Source: Trichoplax adhaerens
Lineage: Eukaryota > Placozoa > Uniplacotomia > Trichoplacea > Trichoplacidae
DNA length: 64,000 bases
Assembly (NCBI RefSeq): GCF_000150275.1
Contig: NW_002060955.1
Coordinates: forward strand, 536,886 to 600,885
Direction of reading: 5' to 3'
Shown in pieces: positions 1-13,700 of the stretch. Position 1 is the stretch's first letter. Each line of letters opens with the position of its first letter. The notes under the pieces were generated by a model. That model saw only the letters and a program-made list of their open reading frames with translations. It searched no databases and had not been told where the DNA came from. A program made the translations under genes and the position numbers.

Positions 1-769
1 TATTAGTAATAGTCCACGCTGGTCATTTATAATGGTGATGTGATAGGGATCGATTTTCTAGTAAATAAAGATGAAGAAACTTGAATCCTACAAGTTTTTG
101 TATCTACTGTTAGTAAAAAAAGTAGAGCCATGCTTATTTTAGCACCAGTACTAGTACTAGTACTAGTTGAGGAGTTCCATTGCACTCTAAGCTGTAGGAC
201 TGTATATATGCATCTTTATTTACTTCTACGCTTGTTCATCCGGGTAAACCCGGTAGGATAAAACAACAAAAAAATGATTACCTACGGTAGTCATCAGATC
301 AATTTTCGGATCTATTTATGATGTTTACAATGTTACTTATTTTTAAAAACTCTATGTACATAATAGGACATTGAAATAACTATCAAATGATTACACGATA
401 CTTCAATGTTCTATTCTCTTTTGCTCTTCTACATTGCACATCTTGAATTGAGGGACATATCGTACATATCCATTTTTCAAAGTGGGTGGATTTTCTTCCT
501 TGAGGTATACAATAAGGGCATTTAGCGATTTCCTATTAACGAACGCAAACATCCATAAGAACAAGTTTATACGTGTTAGGTTTTAATTTTTAATAGGTCG
601 CTTTCTTTTTTCATGAATGTCCTCTTTGAAGTTATCTCAGCAGGCAAGTATCTTAACTTAGTCCCCCTAAAGTTTTGTCTCCATGTTGACGGCAAGGTGG
701 AGATTTTTGTGATTACTGTGTAGTTGATCGATCATTCAATCTGCTCTATTACTTCAAAGTCTGATGTCT
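1..769. other. non-coding stretch, no gene seen
   Basis: I see no open frame with exon-like borders on either strand here. The only structure is a short CTAGTA-type simple repeat near 148-170. It is AT-rich and looks like ordinary intergenic DNA. Confidence 0.5.
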
Positions 770-1985
770 CCAGTTTTTATTTCAACTAATTCAATTATTC
801 CTTGTGAAGTAACTTGAATCAAGGAGGATTTTCCCTTCTAATTTGCAATAACTGCCGTCATGGCCTACGTCAATACTGGCAGTGGTAGACATAAAAAAAA
901 AAAAAATCCTTTGCATTGCACCAATGGAATATCTGTATATACGATAGCAATGGAATTGTAGACGTCAAAATCTCTTCAACTCGGCACAACGATAAAACGT
1001 CGTCCTGAATTTAACCCATTTTAATTCCTCCTTATTGAAAGTGACTTTGATCAAAGGAGAATTTTCCCTTGCAATTGGCAATAGCTGCTGTTACGTTGCC
1101 AATATTGATATACTGTAATGGCAGAGGCAAACATGCACGAACTATTTCCAGTGAAATCGTGCCAGAAGGAAATCCTAACAAGATCAACAGTACGATACCC
1201 TTGGAGCTAATATCATAAAGCTCCAGTCACTTTAACCAGGCATTACTAACCAAAAAACAGTCGGTAATTGAACCAATTTAATTTCTCCTTATCAAAACTA
1301 ACTTTTGATCAACGGAGAATTTCCCTTGCAATTGGCAATAGCTGCCGTCATGTTGACCCATATTGATATTTTGAAAGTAGTAAACATGGAAAAAAATCAA
1401 TTCTCACTGAAATAGCAGCAAGAGAAAATCGATACAATACGTAGAGTAAGAATAAGACAATACCACTGCAACTGCAATAGAAAAAACTTGAGCCTTCAAT
1501 CATGGACCACAACAAAACGTAGTCCTTCATTGAATCCATTTATTTCATAAACCACTATTATCCAAAAAGTAACTATGATCAAAAGAGAATTTTCCTTGTC
1601 ATTAGCAATGACTGCCATCATGCTGGCCAATATCGACATTAGCCATAGCAGACATGAAAATTGAAACACCCAAGATTCCACTGCAGCTGTAATAAACCCT
1701 CAATCTTTTCAACTCTTATTCATTTCTATTTGCTCATTCAGTGCAATTTAGATTATAGGAAAAATCATCTGATCCCATTTTTCCTAGCAATGGCTACCAT
1801 CATTTTCGATTTTTTTAGCCCATGTTGATTGGCACTCGCACCTATTTCAATTCACCATTTCCAGTGGAAATAGCAAGAAAGGAGCGAGAGAGAAATTGCG
1901 CCGCGATCAAACTGTATGATACCGTTGAAGCTGTAATCAAACCTGTAACGAAAGGGTGATGCAGACGAGGTGTCAATCATGACAC
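770..1985. repeat. degenerate tandem repeat, about five copies of about 250 bases
   Basis: A recognisable block recurs near 790, 1025, 1280, 1555 and 1765. Each copy has a GATCAAAGGAGAATTTTCCC-like core, then a GGCAATAGCTGCCGTCATG-like core and a run resembling ATATTGATA. The spacing is about 235-275 bases. The copies have many substitutions and small indels, so the array is old. No copy has a long open frame. The first copy also holds a run of A near 893-906. Confidence 0.75.
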
Positions 1986-1989
1986 AATA

Positions 1990-2990
1990 CCGTCAAGAAA
2001 GGAGTCAACTAGAGTGATTGACGAGCGCATTCTGCTTTGACGAGTGTATACTACGCCACTTGCAAGTGTGGCACATTAGAGCACGTATTGTATGTTATCC
2101 ATTTGTGGTGTGTCCTCGGTATCGGTACAATACGGTTCGGGAACAGACCATTACGGTAATGGACCGTGGCTATTGTAGTAGGTTAGTTTCCATTGATTGT
2201 TTTGAAAAAGGACAATGACGTCAGAGGATGGTGATTCGCTGCTATTGGTTGAAAAATTGTGGTGGGGTTGATCCTTGGATTGGTTCCGTATCTGCGCAAT
2301 AGGCTTGTACGCAGATGTGGACGTGCTTTCTGAATCGCATAGAATGGCCATGGGGTTGTACGGATGTATGATACAGTTCGGTTCAGAAATTGCTATGAAA
2401 TGACAGCCAAGGTTGTCTTTTGTTGCAACGTGGGCAGGGTAGGGCCGTATCAAACGCACAAAAACAACAGCAATACTATACAATAGAAAGTATTGTAAAA
2501 AGTGGCTACTGTACTCTAGCCTTTCTTCTCTTTGTCTCCTTGGAAAATCCCATACTGATACACTACCGATACGATACTGTACTAGTATGACGTAAAAAGA
2601 AAACATCCTTGACCGCCTACGCTGTACTGTACTGGTGTGTTTGCCAATTTTACAGTCCAAAGTCTTGCAGCATACATTGTACTGTAAAGGATCTTTTTAA
2701 AGAGCACTCCTACAGCGCTAACACTTCATTTGCCAATCAGACGATCAACGGTGAAGAAGCAACCAACAAACCCGACGACTATCCAATCGCTTTGAAACGC
2801 AGTTTTGTACTGCAATCTTGACGCATCTTAACTACCAACATTATAGACAAGTTACAGAAAAGGCCTGAAAAAATTGCCTTGAAACCTTGCAAACTGATCT
2901 TTCAAGAGAGTAGATACGGTAGAAGCGGATTATCGCTTTTGGATGATTGAAGCACTTTGATTAGCCAGGATAGAGAATCGACCCAAGATA
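1990..2990. other. upstream region of the ETS-domain gene
   Basis: This is the kilobase before the likely start codon at 2,991. It is less AT-rich than its surroundings and probably holds the promoter and 5' leader. A 169-codon frame on the minus strand (2,660-2,151) has no recognisable domain and I treat it as chance. I see no clear TATA box or other diagnostic site. Confidence 0.4.
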
Positions 2991-4606
2991 ATGAAAGGAA
3001 TTCTACAAGCAGCTTGTGTCTATAACGGTAAATACTATCTGCTCTATTGATGTTATAAAGTTGACCATGATAGACGATCAATTTAGGTAGAATAAGCTGC
3101 TAATAGGGATTGCTTCATACAAAGATTGAAACTGATTATTGATTTTGGGATAGATGATGACCTACTGCAACTATCAGAATATTTGAACGAGGTACTAAGG
3201 GCAATAGACGAGGTCGAAAGTAAGTAGTCAGACTCGGTACTTTGCTGTAGTTATCGATTAATATGGGCATCCACGATTTACATTTGTTATCTACTGGTTG
3301 TTTTAGGGAAAGATGCACAACAGCAAAACCGACTCATTGGTCCTTCTCCTTCGCGACCGTCTACCGATTTCATGGCGATCTATAGTCCACCAGTAATAAA
3401 TGACATACACTTGCATCAGTATGACGAGAATTCCTCCGAAAATAGCAGTAACGTATGGAATTACAGTGATCAAGACAGCGATTCTGATCACGGCTATGAT
3501 TCATACAACAGTAAGTTAATATTAAAAATGATAATACCGTATAGTATACAGTACAGTGTGTGCTGTTGATTTTATTATTGTTATTGTCGTCTTCATACCA
3601 GACCAATATAATAACCGTACAATATACTATTATTTTGATAAGGTTCAGAAAATGCTCGTTTATTTAGAAATGAATATGTCCATGAACTAATTTTCTACGT
3701 TAAATTAACAAATTAGACAATACTTTTGTAAGCTGATTTTATGATTCAAGTATTGAAATTGATAGCAGTGTTCTTGCACTGTCATTACAGATCTGAACGA
3801 TACCGTAACTGGTCAAAATCGTAGATACCCAGACAATGGCTTTCAATTTCACATGGATACTATGGAAAATACATCTTTCACGACTTCTGGTATGTTGCTT
3901 ACTACAAAATGTATGATAAGCTTAATAGCGTAGACACGATTCACTTCTACTCTTGATGACAATTTTCTATTGCTAAACGCCCAATTAGATTCATTCTTCA
4001 ATCCTTTGCCGCCAAATGACTTTAGCGAATATGACCCTTCAAGCGAGGGTCCTAGTTCGCCTGATAGTATTTATGGTGGTAATAATGAAATCAAGAAGCC
4101 TATAAAAGATAATCGTCGCCGTAAGAAGTTTAAAGGTAGTTAGTTAGCTAGTACTTTTGATGCTCATCTTTTATGGTGCCACCCTAAGCCTTTAATGCAG
4201 CTATGATATGAACAAGATTTAGTATAATTTTAAATTAATTATAGCAATCTTTCGTTGTACAGGTGAAGCGTCTCAACCGCTAACCTTATGGGAGTATATC
4301 CTGATGAATTTAATTGCACCAGAATCGAAGGAATTCGTCAAATGGAGTAATGAAGCTAATGGCGAATTTATCATCAAAGACTCTAAATTGCTTGCAGAAT
4401 CGTGGGGGATTCATAAATGCAAGCAGCCTACGACGTATGAAAACTTGTCCAGATCATTACGCTATTACTATGGAGAAAAGATCCTGGAAAAAGTACAACA
4501 TCGCCGTTTAATGTACAGATTTATCAAGCGTGAACAATTTAATAATTCTAAACAAAGATACTTAAATTTAAAAAGGAAGAGACCGATTTTGAGCAAAACG
4601 TTTTAG
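2991..4606 (+). CDS. ETS-domain transcription factor (276 residues, five exons)
   Basis: Nuclear DNA-binding protein. The coding exons I read are 2991-3027, 3307-3510, 3791-3889, 3989-4135 and 4263-4606. All junctions are phase 1 with GT-AG borders, and the sum is 277 codons with the stop. The last exon holds a complete C-terminal ETS winged helix at about residues 169-250. It starts with LWEYI, has the WG of helix 2, and has a recognition helix reading YENLSRSLRYYY with both DNA-contacting arginines. It closes with RRLMYRF. The basic stretch NRRRKKFK just before the domain is a likely nuclear signal. Residues 14-160 are rich in Ser, Asp and Asn, as in an activation region. No Pointed domain is present. 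The helix-3-to-end sequence (ILEKV..RRL) reminds me most of the ESE/ELF3 group, but that placement is tentative. The first exon is short and is chosen on phase and donor only, so the start is less sure than the rest. Confidence 0.88.
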
Positions 4607-7600
4607 TACCATGTTAACGTTCCCTTTTTCACCGAATGCGGTGAGCTTAGTGGGAGTTTAAAGGTGGTAATACCGATTTAGCTTCGATGTTGTCTGTAGT
4701 GGTAGTTTAACAAGGATGATTTTAATTTATCTGAGTAAAGTTTAAAAGTAAACTATCGAGTTGATTTGCTTCTCTACTATGAAATTAAAATAGACCAAGT
4801 AAATATTATTCTAAAAAGAAATGAAGATTTAATGTTATGTAATGTTATATAGTACGTCTCTTTCCGCAGTATTGTACCAGAATTCAACAGGACAACGTGA
4901 TGTTGTACAATACTGAATTTTATCCATAGATATGTAATGAAGATTAGCTGTTTTTATTCTTGAAAGAAGCTGTTGAAGTAAACTATTGTGCACAGTAGTA
5001 TTTCTTCAATTGCCGTTTAGATAGCATTGACAAAAGTAGTGCAGCTAGTTTTAGTGCTTACGCTTATTCTGTGTAGACCAGACAACATCGATGTTTAGTT
5101 TAGTCAGTCAGTTTATAAAAGAAAACATTTTATTAACTACACTTGTCATTAACTCATATTGCAGCATCGCTGTTGCCCCATGTGTTAATTTCCAAAATAT
5201 GCATGGAAAGCGATTGTTGTATTCTGCAACTGATCAATTCATGTTTGAGCTTATACGCGTCTATGTAATGTTGTAACTTAGCTGATAACTGTTAATGAAG
5301 TACATGGAATTACTTAGCTACATACCGTGCGTATAACCAATATGGCAAGGTAGATCTTGTTTTAACTAGAGTTAGAAATGCATAGGTTGGTGTTGATTAA
5401 CTGTGATTATAAATAAAACCGTAGCTTGTAGTTAGATAAATGATTGTCATTTCTTTGCGCGTGATCAACTTTACGAAAGCATGAGGAAATAGTAGACCAC
5501 TTAGCCAATCTCGTAATTAGACAATAGTGTAAGATATACTGTATGCAGATTGCATGATAATGAAACAATATATAAAATTGCTGTCCGCGATACCAAGACC
5601 AGCGATATTGTAAAATAAATAATTAATCAGGCGATTTTAGTTTAAGTATCTTGTTTATACACACCACTTGGCAATGCTAGCATATAGGCTGATTTTTTAT
5701 CATGCGTTGCAGCCGATTGCTATACAGTAACCGGGTATTAGCTAAAGTACCTCCACTCTGATCGTAGATATTATGCAATAACCCATAATCTAGATAGCAG
5801 AAGACATCTTTGAAAAATACTGCAGTAGATTCGCTAATTTGCAAATAGAATACTGCACACTGTACAGTACAGTAGATGCTTTGCCTAGCTAGTATGTGCA
5901 CGTATATAATGTACTGTATCATGAATAGCTAGACATGGCATACTTCTATAGTATGTGAATTTGCAGATAGTATACTTTACCATGGACTACTAGATGCACC
6001 TTGCAATGCATAGTCTTACACTGGTACATGCTTTGTCAAGCTGTACGTGAATACATTATCATACATATCTGTCTTTAATTAATAGAACGATACGACATAC
6101 TGTACTTCTACTGCATATGAATTCGAAAATATAAAAACAGCGTGCCATTAACTGCTTATCCACTACCGTTGTAATGATCTAATTTGTGACAACAAATGAA
6201 CGATGTATAACATCAACTTAGAATTTAAAATTTTATTGATTGGTATTAAAAATATTAGACATTGGCACATTTAATAGTTATAAAATCCAGCTCAGTTAAA
6301 TACAGATGATGCTCCAATTTAGGAAATTGGTATTTAATTACACTTAGGTAGACTACTGCATCTTCCCTAGTGTTAGGAATACAGTATACAGAAACTGTAA
6401 AATAGTGAACTCATGATGGCACAACTGTGCAGCAATATTTCATCATTGAATACGTACAGTACATGCTTTTGCAACAGTATCATTCACTATACGAGTATTA
6501 ATTCTCTGACATTGTACGTCTATTTTGTAAAATTCTAAAAATTAATATTATTTCAAGTCAAAAATAATTAAGTTCTAGTTATGACAACCATTTTTATATA
6601 AATTCAAATGAAGGAAATGCCGTGCCGTAAAAGTCAGTAATGGAATAATAATAACATCAACAATCACTACATATGATGCATACTGTTATATAAATACGTA
6701 TAGACATTGAGTTAACAACTAGTTGATAAGGTAACTTCGATCGAAATAGTGACTACCTTCATTGATTCTACACTAATTATAAAAAAATTAGAAAGTATAA
6801 AATAAAAATTTATACCTAATATACAAATCTTTTATAAAAATGGGATAAATGGTGATGACCAAAATCTAGCTAAGTGTATGGTAGATATGCTAATTAATTT
6901 AAAAGTCGTTCTGGGCACAAATTACATAAACAGTTTTAATTGACAGAAAGTTGAAGCCTATTTAAGCATAGCTACATCAGATACTAGCTTAAATAAAATA
7001 ACTAAACTGTCCAACATATCTATTTATAAATGAGTAATATAATAGTACAGATGGCGAGCGGATACATTTTATATGCTCGTGTATGTTTACTGTAGTTAGT
7101 TTCACTTTGGATCATAGGTATTTTACAAATTTATCGAGCTTTCAACTTTATCCATCTTAGAAGTATATATGGTAGACCAAAATTTACAAATAGATACGAG
7201 AGATTGATGTGAGATGAAAACCAAGGTCGATTTTGTTGTTATAAATTCATTGGTAAATAATACGTATAGACGTATCATTACTCCTTAAATCGGTAGGTAG
7301 CTGTGTCTTTCGTCTATTATTTAATAAAAGATTAGAAAGTAATTAGAATATCCATTCAGTTTTAAGAATTAACTCGATCTTTAAGACGGTTTGGCCAATA
7401 TTGTTGCAGAATGATTTTCTCCCATTTTTGCAATTTTTTCTCGCATCTTGATCTTGACAGTTAGTTTTACTACGCGTAGCTTTTAAGACTTGAATTAGAA
7501 TTATCATCAGTTCTGATTTTATCATAATATACGTATATTACATTACGTAATTACTACTTCATATATATATATGTGTGGGATAATAATAATTGAAACAGCT

Positions 7601-7738
7601 ATTGCATCTCATCTATCCAAATTATCTAGTAGTTGCTGCTGTCTGCAAAGTTAAATTTGTTAGCTGTTCTCCATGCATCGATATAATACGGAGTACAACT
7701 AAAAGTGTACACTATAAATAATGATAATCCATCGTTAT
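4607..7738. other. intergenic region between ETS and cadherin genes, no gene seen
   Basis: These genes are convergent. The first part is probably the 3' end of the ETS transcript; an AATAAA lies near 5,412. The rest is AT-rich with only short chance frames and no exon-like segments that I can connect. A short TA-rich run lies near 7,560-7,572. Confidence 0.5.
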
Positions 7739-10700
7739 TTATACATATTCTGCTGGTGGCGATAATATTGGTTGTTGATTATCGGCTAGACTACGCTTGA
7801 CAGCGGGATAACTGGATACAGGTGCCGATGAAGCTGGTCCTTTAGTTAATGGTGAAGCCTGTGGTCTATACTTAAATTTTCGTTTTCCCTTTAATTCGCT
7901 ATCACTAATTCCTTTTTTAGTTGGAGCTATTGGATTTACTTTTTTCTCCATCTTGTGCCGATAGGGTGGTACTTTGCCACGTTGTAGTGTATTGTAAGAA
8001 TCAGATTCTCCTTGTTGTGAATTGATCTTGCGAAGGTGGAAACTTTTTTCATGGCGATCACTACGTTCGCCATCGCTATCGGTACTACTTGGTGGCTCGA
8101 GTAAATCATCTAGCGGATCATCGACTGGGCCTTCATCGCTTGTTGATGAGACAGCTTCTAATTCACCAATGATACTACCATCCGATTCTGGCATAGTCGA
8201 TAATCGATTAAATTGTTGATGTAATAAACCACTGGGATAGCCATAACGTAGACCTTTGTAAGGAGCGGGAACAGGGCCATTTTGGATACTCCCTTCTAAT
8301 TCACTTTCATACAGGCCATCGCCATCAATGCTAGTGAGATCGAGATCATAATGTTCTAATGGCTCAGTTAACTTTAATGGATGGTGTGGATGATGATTAT
8401 TATTAACTTGTGTCATTGGTGCTTGATGTGCAACATGAGCATTATTGTTCGGTATTATTCCACGACGATGAGGATTACGAACATCTTGCTTATTATTCAT
8501 GGGTGGATTTCGTGTAGTCATTTCAATTTCGACATTGTTTTGACGATGTGGAAATGTAGGATAATGTGCATGGTGTTGATCAAGAGTATTAGCATCCCGA
8601 TTATGATGATGCTTCGTAGACGATTCAACAGGTAGACTTTTAACACTACTTGGCTTCGATTTTCTACCGCCGCGACTTCGATTTAAAATATCATGTTGTA
8701 AACTATGACTACTGTTACTTTTATTCATACGCTCATTTTCACTTTCAGTAAAATTGCCATTTTCACTATCTTTAACTGGATCACTACATGAATCTTCCAA
8801 AAGATCGCCAATGTCTGTTCTTGAATTTTCAGTTGTTTGAGTTTTTTCACTATCGACAAATGCTTTATTAGCGATTCCACCATTATTACCATAATTATTA
8901 TTACTTTCATTGGTTTGATCAAGTGGATTATTATCATCATTTTCAGTTAACGAATGCGTTTGTTTTTTCGATTTTCGACGCCGACGGCGCCTTTCTTTCT
9001 TAACAACGATATAAATTAATATGGCAATCACTATGCTTGAAATAGCCGCAAAAACGATTGCTAATATTAAAGCAATCGGTACTGGCTGATTCTGAGGCCC
9101 TGGTTGGACGCAATCATAACCACCATCAGATCGGCCTTGACAAGTTGTACCTTGTAAGCATGGCGATGATAGGCAAACTAGCGCAGTTTCGCATACTTCA
9201 CCGGTAAAATTAGTTAAACAACTACATGTAAACATGGTAGTCGATGATTTTGATGGTATACATGTTGCGTTATTCTTACACGGACGAGATCGGCATGCAC
9301 CAAGATCAACACAAGTATAATTTTCCCAATTATCTTGGCAATAACTGCTATTACTGGGGCATGGTGATGATGCACAAACAGGGCTGCCATTGCAGCCTTG
9401 GCTAATGCCGTTACTCTGGCTAGATAGAACAAAAACTGTATTTTGGCTTGAATTTTGCGCTGTATTAAGTGGCAAGCTATAATCGTTGGCTTTTAAATTA
9501 TTTAAACAGCCAGAAAATGGTGTTATAACACCACCATCAAGAATTTGTCCACTTGGTCCATTGGCTAGTGTCAGTGATTTTAAATCAATACCTAAAAAAT
9601 TTAGAGTAGGCTGAGAAAATTGCTTGCTGTTCTTGATATTATCCACTAGCAACGAAATAGTTCCATTAGAGTATCTTATCACTTGGACAGTATGCCAGAG
9701 CCCATCATGAACAAATTTATTAACTTCAACATAACCTTGAGTTGTGGAATTGACAATTACAGAGTATCTTATTAAGCCAAGGTATACCTAATATAGAATG
9801 GAATCAAAAATCAAGATAAAATCAATGTAACTACCAACCTCTGTGAAAGAAACTAACTTTGAAACTTAATGTGGATACTAATCTTACCTGTAAGACAGTT
9901 GAATTTGTTTTACCCGTAGCGTAGAAAATAATCCCATTTAATCTACGTGTCCTAATACTGATTGAAATTTGACTTTTCTGAGTATTAATAGATAGGTCAC
10001 GCTTGCGTTGTCGTTGTCTAGCAATTGGGCTAACTAAATTTTGGATTGTTAGAGATCGATAATAGGCTGCACTCAGAGTATAGCTGATGAAAGCGTTATT
10101 TCCCAAAGTAATCCCTCTAGAAGCTACAGCAAGAGGTAATACAAAACGTTAATTAGACAAGAAATGAGCTGAATTACAAAGTGTGGTGTTTAAATGGATA
10201 ATAGGATAATTAAGTACAGACATTAACTATAAATAGCCCTAAAAAATTATTGTATATTGATTCTACGTATTAGAATAAAGTGCTAAATTAATAGGATTAG
10301 CATTTAAAAGAAAGATGGAGATCTTGAATAAAGTTTCTCTAAGCAATAATGAAATTGAGCGCATTGTACCTTGATTACAAAATGTTCCAGTTCTATTTTG
10401 GCTACATTGACAGCTTGCAGTAAACCAATTATCGATGCATCGGCTATTATCCATACAAGGATTTGGACTACAAACAGATCGACGTAAACATGTTGCTAGG
10501 ATTCCGGAAGATTGCGTTAAATTTTGACGCTTAATATCGGCGTGATTGATTTGAACGCTACGCATACATCCAATAAATGATGATGAATGTAAACGAGTAG
10601 GATATTGAGTTAAAATATTAACAGATTGAATGCCACCAAGATAACTTGAAGCAGATTGGAGATTAAACGCCCTAATAACGATCGATACAATCATAAAATC

Positions 10701-13700
10701 ATTATTTAAAATTGCTTAAATATCACTTAATATATTTGATCGCCCTATGGAATTATATGAGATGTGATCACGATTTTACATAGAGCTATGGCATGTACTT
10801 TTTCTACACAATAAATTTAAATTATCGACATATCTTGATATTAATGTTATTGACTGTTCCTATTATCATATCAGGAATAACTTATAAGAAAGATGCGAAT
10901 AATACTATTAATTAATACTGTATGGCAAAGTGGAGGATAAATTATGCAATAAAAAATATCTAATACAGTTTAAAATAACAGAAGACTTAAACTATCATTT
11001 ACTACCTTTAACTTACATGTTAGGAGTTTGAGCTTTACCATTGGTTGTAGAACATGTTGATGAAGTAGAACCATCGATACACTGATCAACTTTCAATTCT
11101 CCGTACTAATTATTAAGAATAAACGTTAGCAACTATTTAACGTGTAAAGTCAAGAAAAAATTTAACTCTACGTCATAGCTGCGATTTCAAATAGTAGGGA
11201 ATCATACAATCTAAGCTTTGCTTATATATCGCATTCCGACTGTGCTAGTTGATACCATTCTTTTTATTAACATTGCGACAAACTGAAATAATTTGTTGGC
11301 TAGTGATACATATACATAGGAAAATTATTAAAATTATAAGTTTATACCGTACCAAATAAATTAACTTAGACTACTCTAATTATTATTAATATTTCATCAA
11401 AATTATACGATTATTGGCTAGCATCAAAATGTAATCGGTAATAAGAAAGATCAACTATAAAGTAAAGTAAAAACAGCTATGCTACTGTAAATAGTAAAAT
11501 GGTATTAAAATTATACGATTTATTAGCTGGCATAAAAAATTATGTTTAAAAATTCTAATCATTAAATAAAACAGCTACTTCTACCGTAACTATTACTCTA
11601 AATTGGTACACCAATCTTAGTTTTGTAAAGGAAAGAGATTTCGATCGTGATGCAATACTTGGTAAAAATTTTAAACTATAAAAAATAGCATCTACAGAGC
11701 GGTTTCTAAACCATTTTGACTTACCAAACCTATTCTGTGAGCTCTAATTCGATGCCAAAGACCATCATTAACAACCGTATTTGCTGTAAGCTTGGCTGTA
11801 TTACCGTTTTCAAGAGAAAATGCAAATTGAACTTTACCTTGGATAATTTGGATAACTAAATAGTCGCTATTTTGCACTGAATACGTATACAGCAGTAACC
11901 CATTGCTTTGCAAGGTAGAAAATGAAATAGAAATAGTAGTAGTTGCAGGCTGTTGGCTAATCATGCTAGTTGGTAGCATGCCATAAGAAAGTGATTGAAA
12001 TCCCATGCTATGATGTTGACATCGATCACCATGAGTTCCAAATGTACATTGGCATCGAAACCAATCACCAAGAAGGAAACAAGTCCCGCCATTATAGCAA
12101 GGATTAGGAGAGCAACTACTAAATTGAGATGCTACGTTAACGTGAAGTACGGCTGAAGTCGATTTTGCAAGAGGACCAATTCCATCTTGAGCAATAACAA
12201 CAAGTTGATATTGTTGAATGATGGTAAAATTAAACCGCACAACATAAGTAATTTGGCCAGTAGTTGAATCAATACTGAAATGATTGGATATAGCATTACT
12301 AACTAATTTATAGCTTAGAATACTATTTGGTGCTCGATCTGCATCAGTTGCTTTGACAGTAACAACCGATGATCCTGTTGGTGTAGTCGAGGTAAGAGTA
12401 ATAGTATAAGAGGATGGATCAAAAATTGGTTTGTTATCGTTGATATCTGTTACAACAACGTAAACGATGATTGTCGTATTTAAAACAGGGCTTCCACTAT
12501 CCATGGCTAATATAGTTAGATTATAGTGGGAGGTTTTTTCACGATCTAACTCTTTCGCGATGGAAATGTGGCCATTTTGATCAATCTTAAAAACGCCTTG
12601 GGAATTACTTTGTGATGCTATGCGATATCGAATTTGACTATCTGGACCAGTATCATTATCCTGAGCAGAAACTGACGTTAAGACAGTAGTTACAGTAGCA
12701 TTCTCAGCAATATAGATAGGTGTTTTTGGATAAGTTATAAACTGAGGTTGATAATGATTGACTCGGATAATATGAATAGTCAAATTTAGCTTGGATGATG
12801 GCGTAATAGGCCAATTGATATTAGCATCTTCAGCTAATATTGTAATCCAATAAGTATTGGTAGTAATAGGCCTCGTAGTTAACGATTTAGCCAAGGTAAC
12901 ATTGCCATCGCTGGTAATTGTAAATCGGCCTTGAGCATCATTTAACAACTGATAGATAGTTTTAGCATTAGAGCCTGTATCGTGATCGAGAGCTCGAGCG
13001 CTATAAACTATATTACCCACTTGAATTTGTTCGTTAATGTTGATGCTAGCATGAGATGATGTAAATTTAGGGCCATGATCATTAATATCATCCACGATAA
13101 TTATAGCCTGAGTTTGGTTGGTTTGGCTTAGCTGTTGTTGATGAGCAACAGTAATAACAAGTGTATAACTAGGCCATTTTTCGCGATCTAATAATCGATG
13201 AACAGTGATAATTCCAGTTGTTGAATTGATTTGAAAGGATGAATTAATATTACCAGCAGCAATTTGATATGTTAATGTTGCATTAATATCGGCTGTACTT
13301 CCTTGAATTTGGCCTACAACAGTGCCAATAGTTGCATTTTCAATTACTCGATAATTGTACTGATTGTGTTGAAAGTAAACTGGACTATCGCTAACATCTA
13401 AGATAGTTACAAGGACAGTTGCAGGTGTTGTTGATTTTAATCCTAAACCATCCATAGCGTCAATTATGAGCGTATAACTTGTACTTCCTTGGCTATCTTC
13501 TCGATCTAATACTTTACCAGTCATAACAGCACCCGATGTTGTATTAATTTTGAAACGATTTTGATAATTATTTCTAATTTGGTATCGAATTTGACTATGA
13601 ATAGTGTTATTTGCATCTTGATCGTAAGCATAAACTCTAGTTAAATAAGTATCACTAGGTTGATTTTCTTCAATCTTGGTTGAATAATGTTGTGGTTGAA

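Noticed and set aside
2151-2660. 169-codon minus-strand frame upstream of the ETS gene
   Set aside because: The composition is unlike nearby coding exons, there is no motif, and it overlaps the expected promoter. I treat it as chance.
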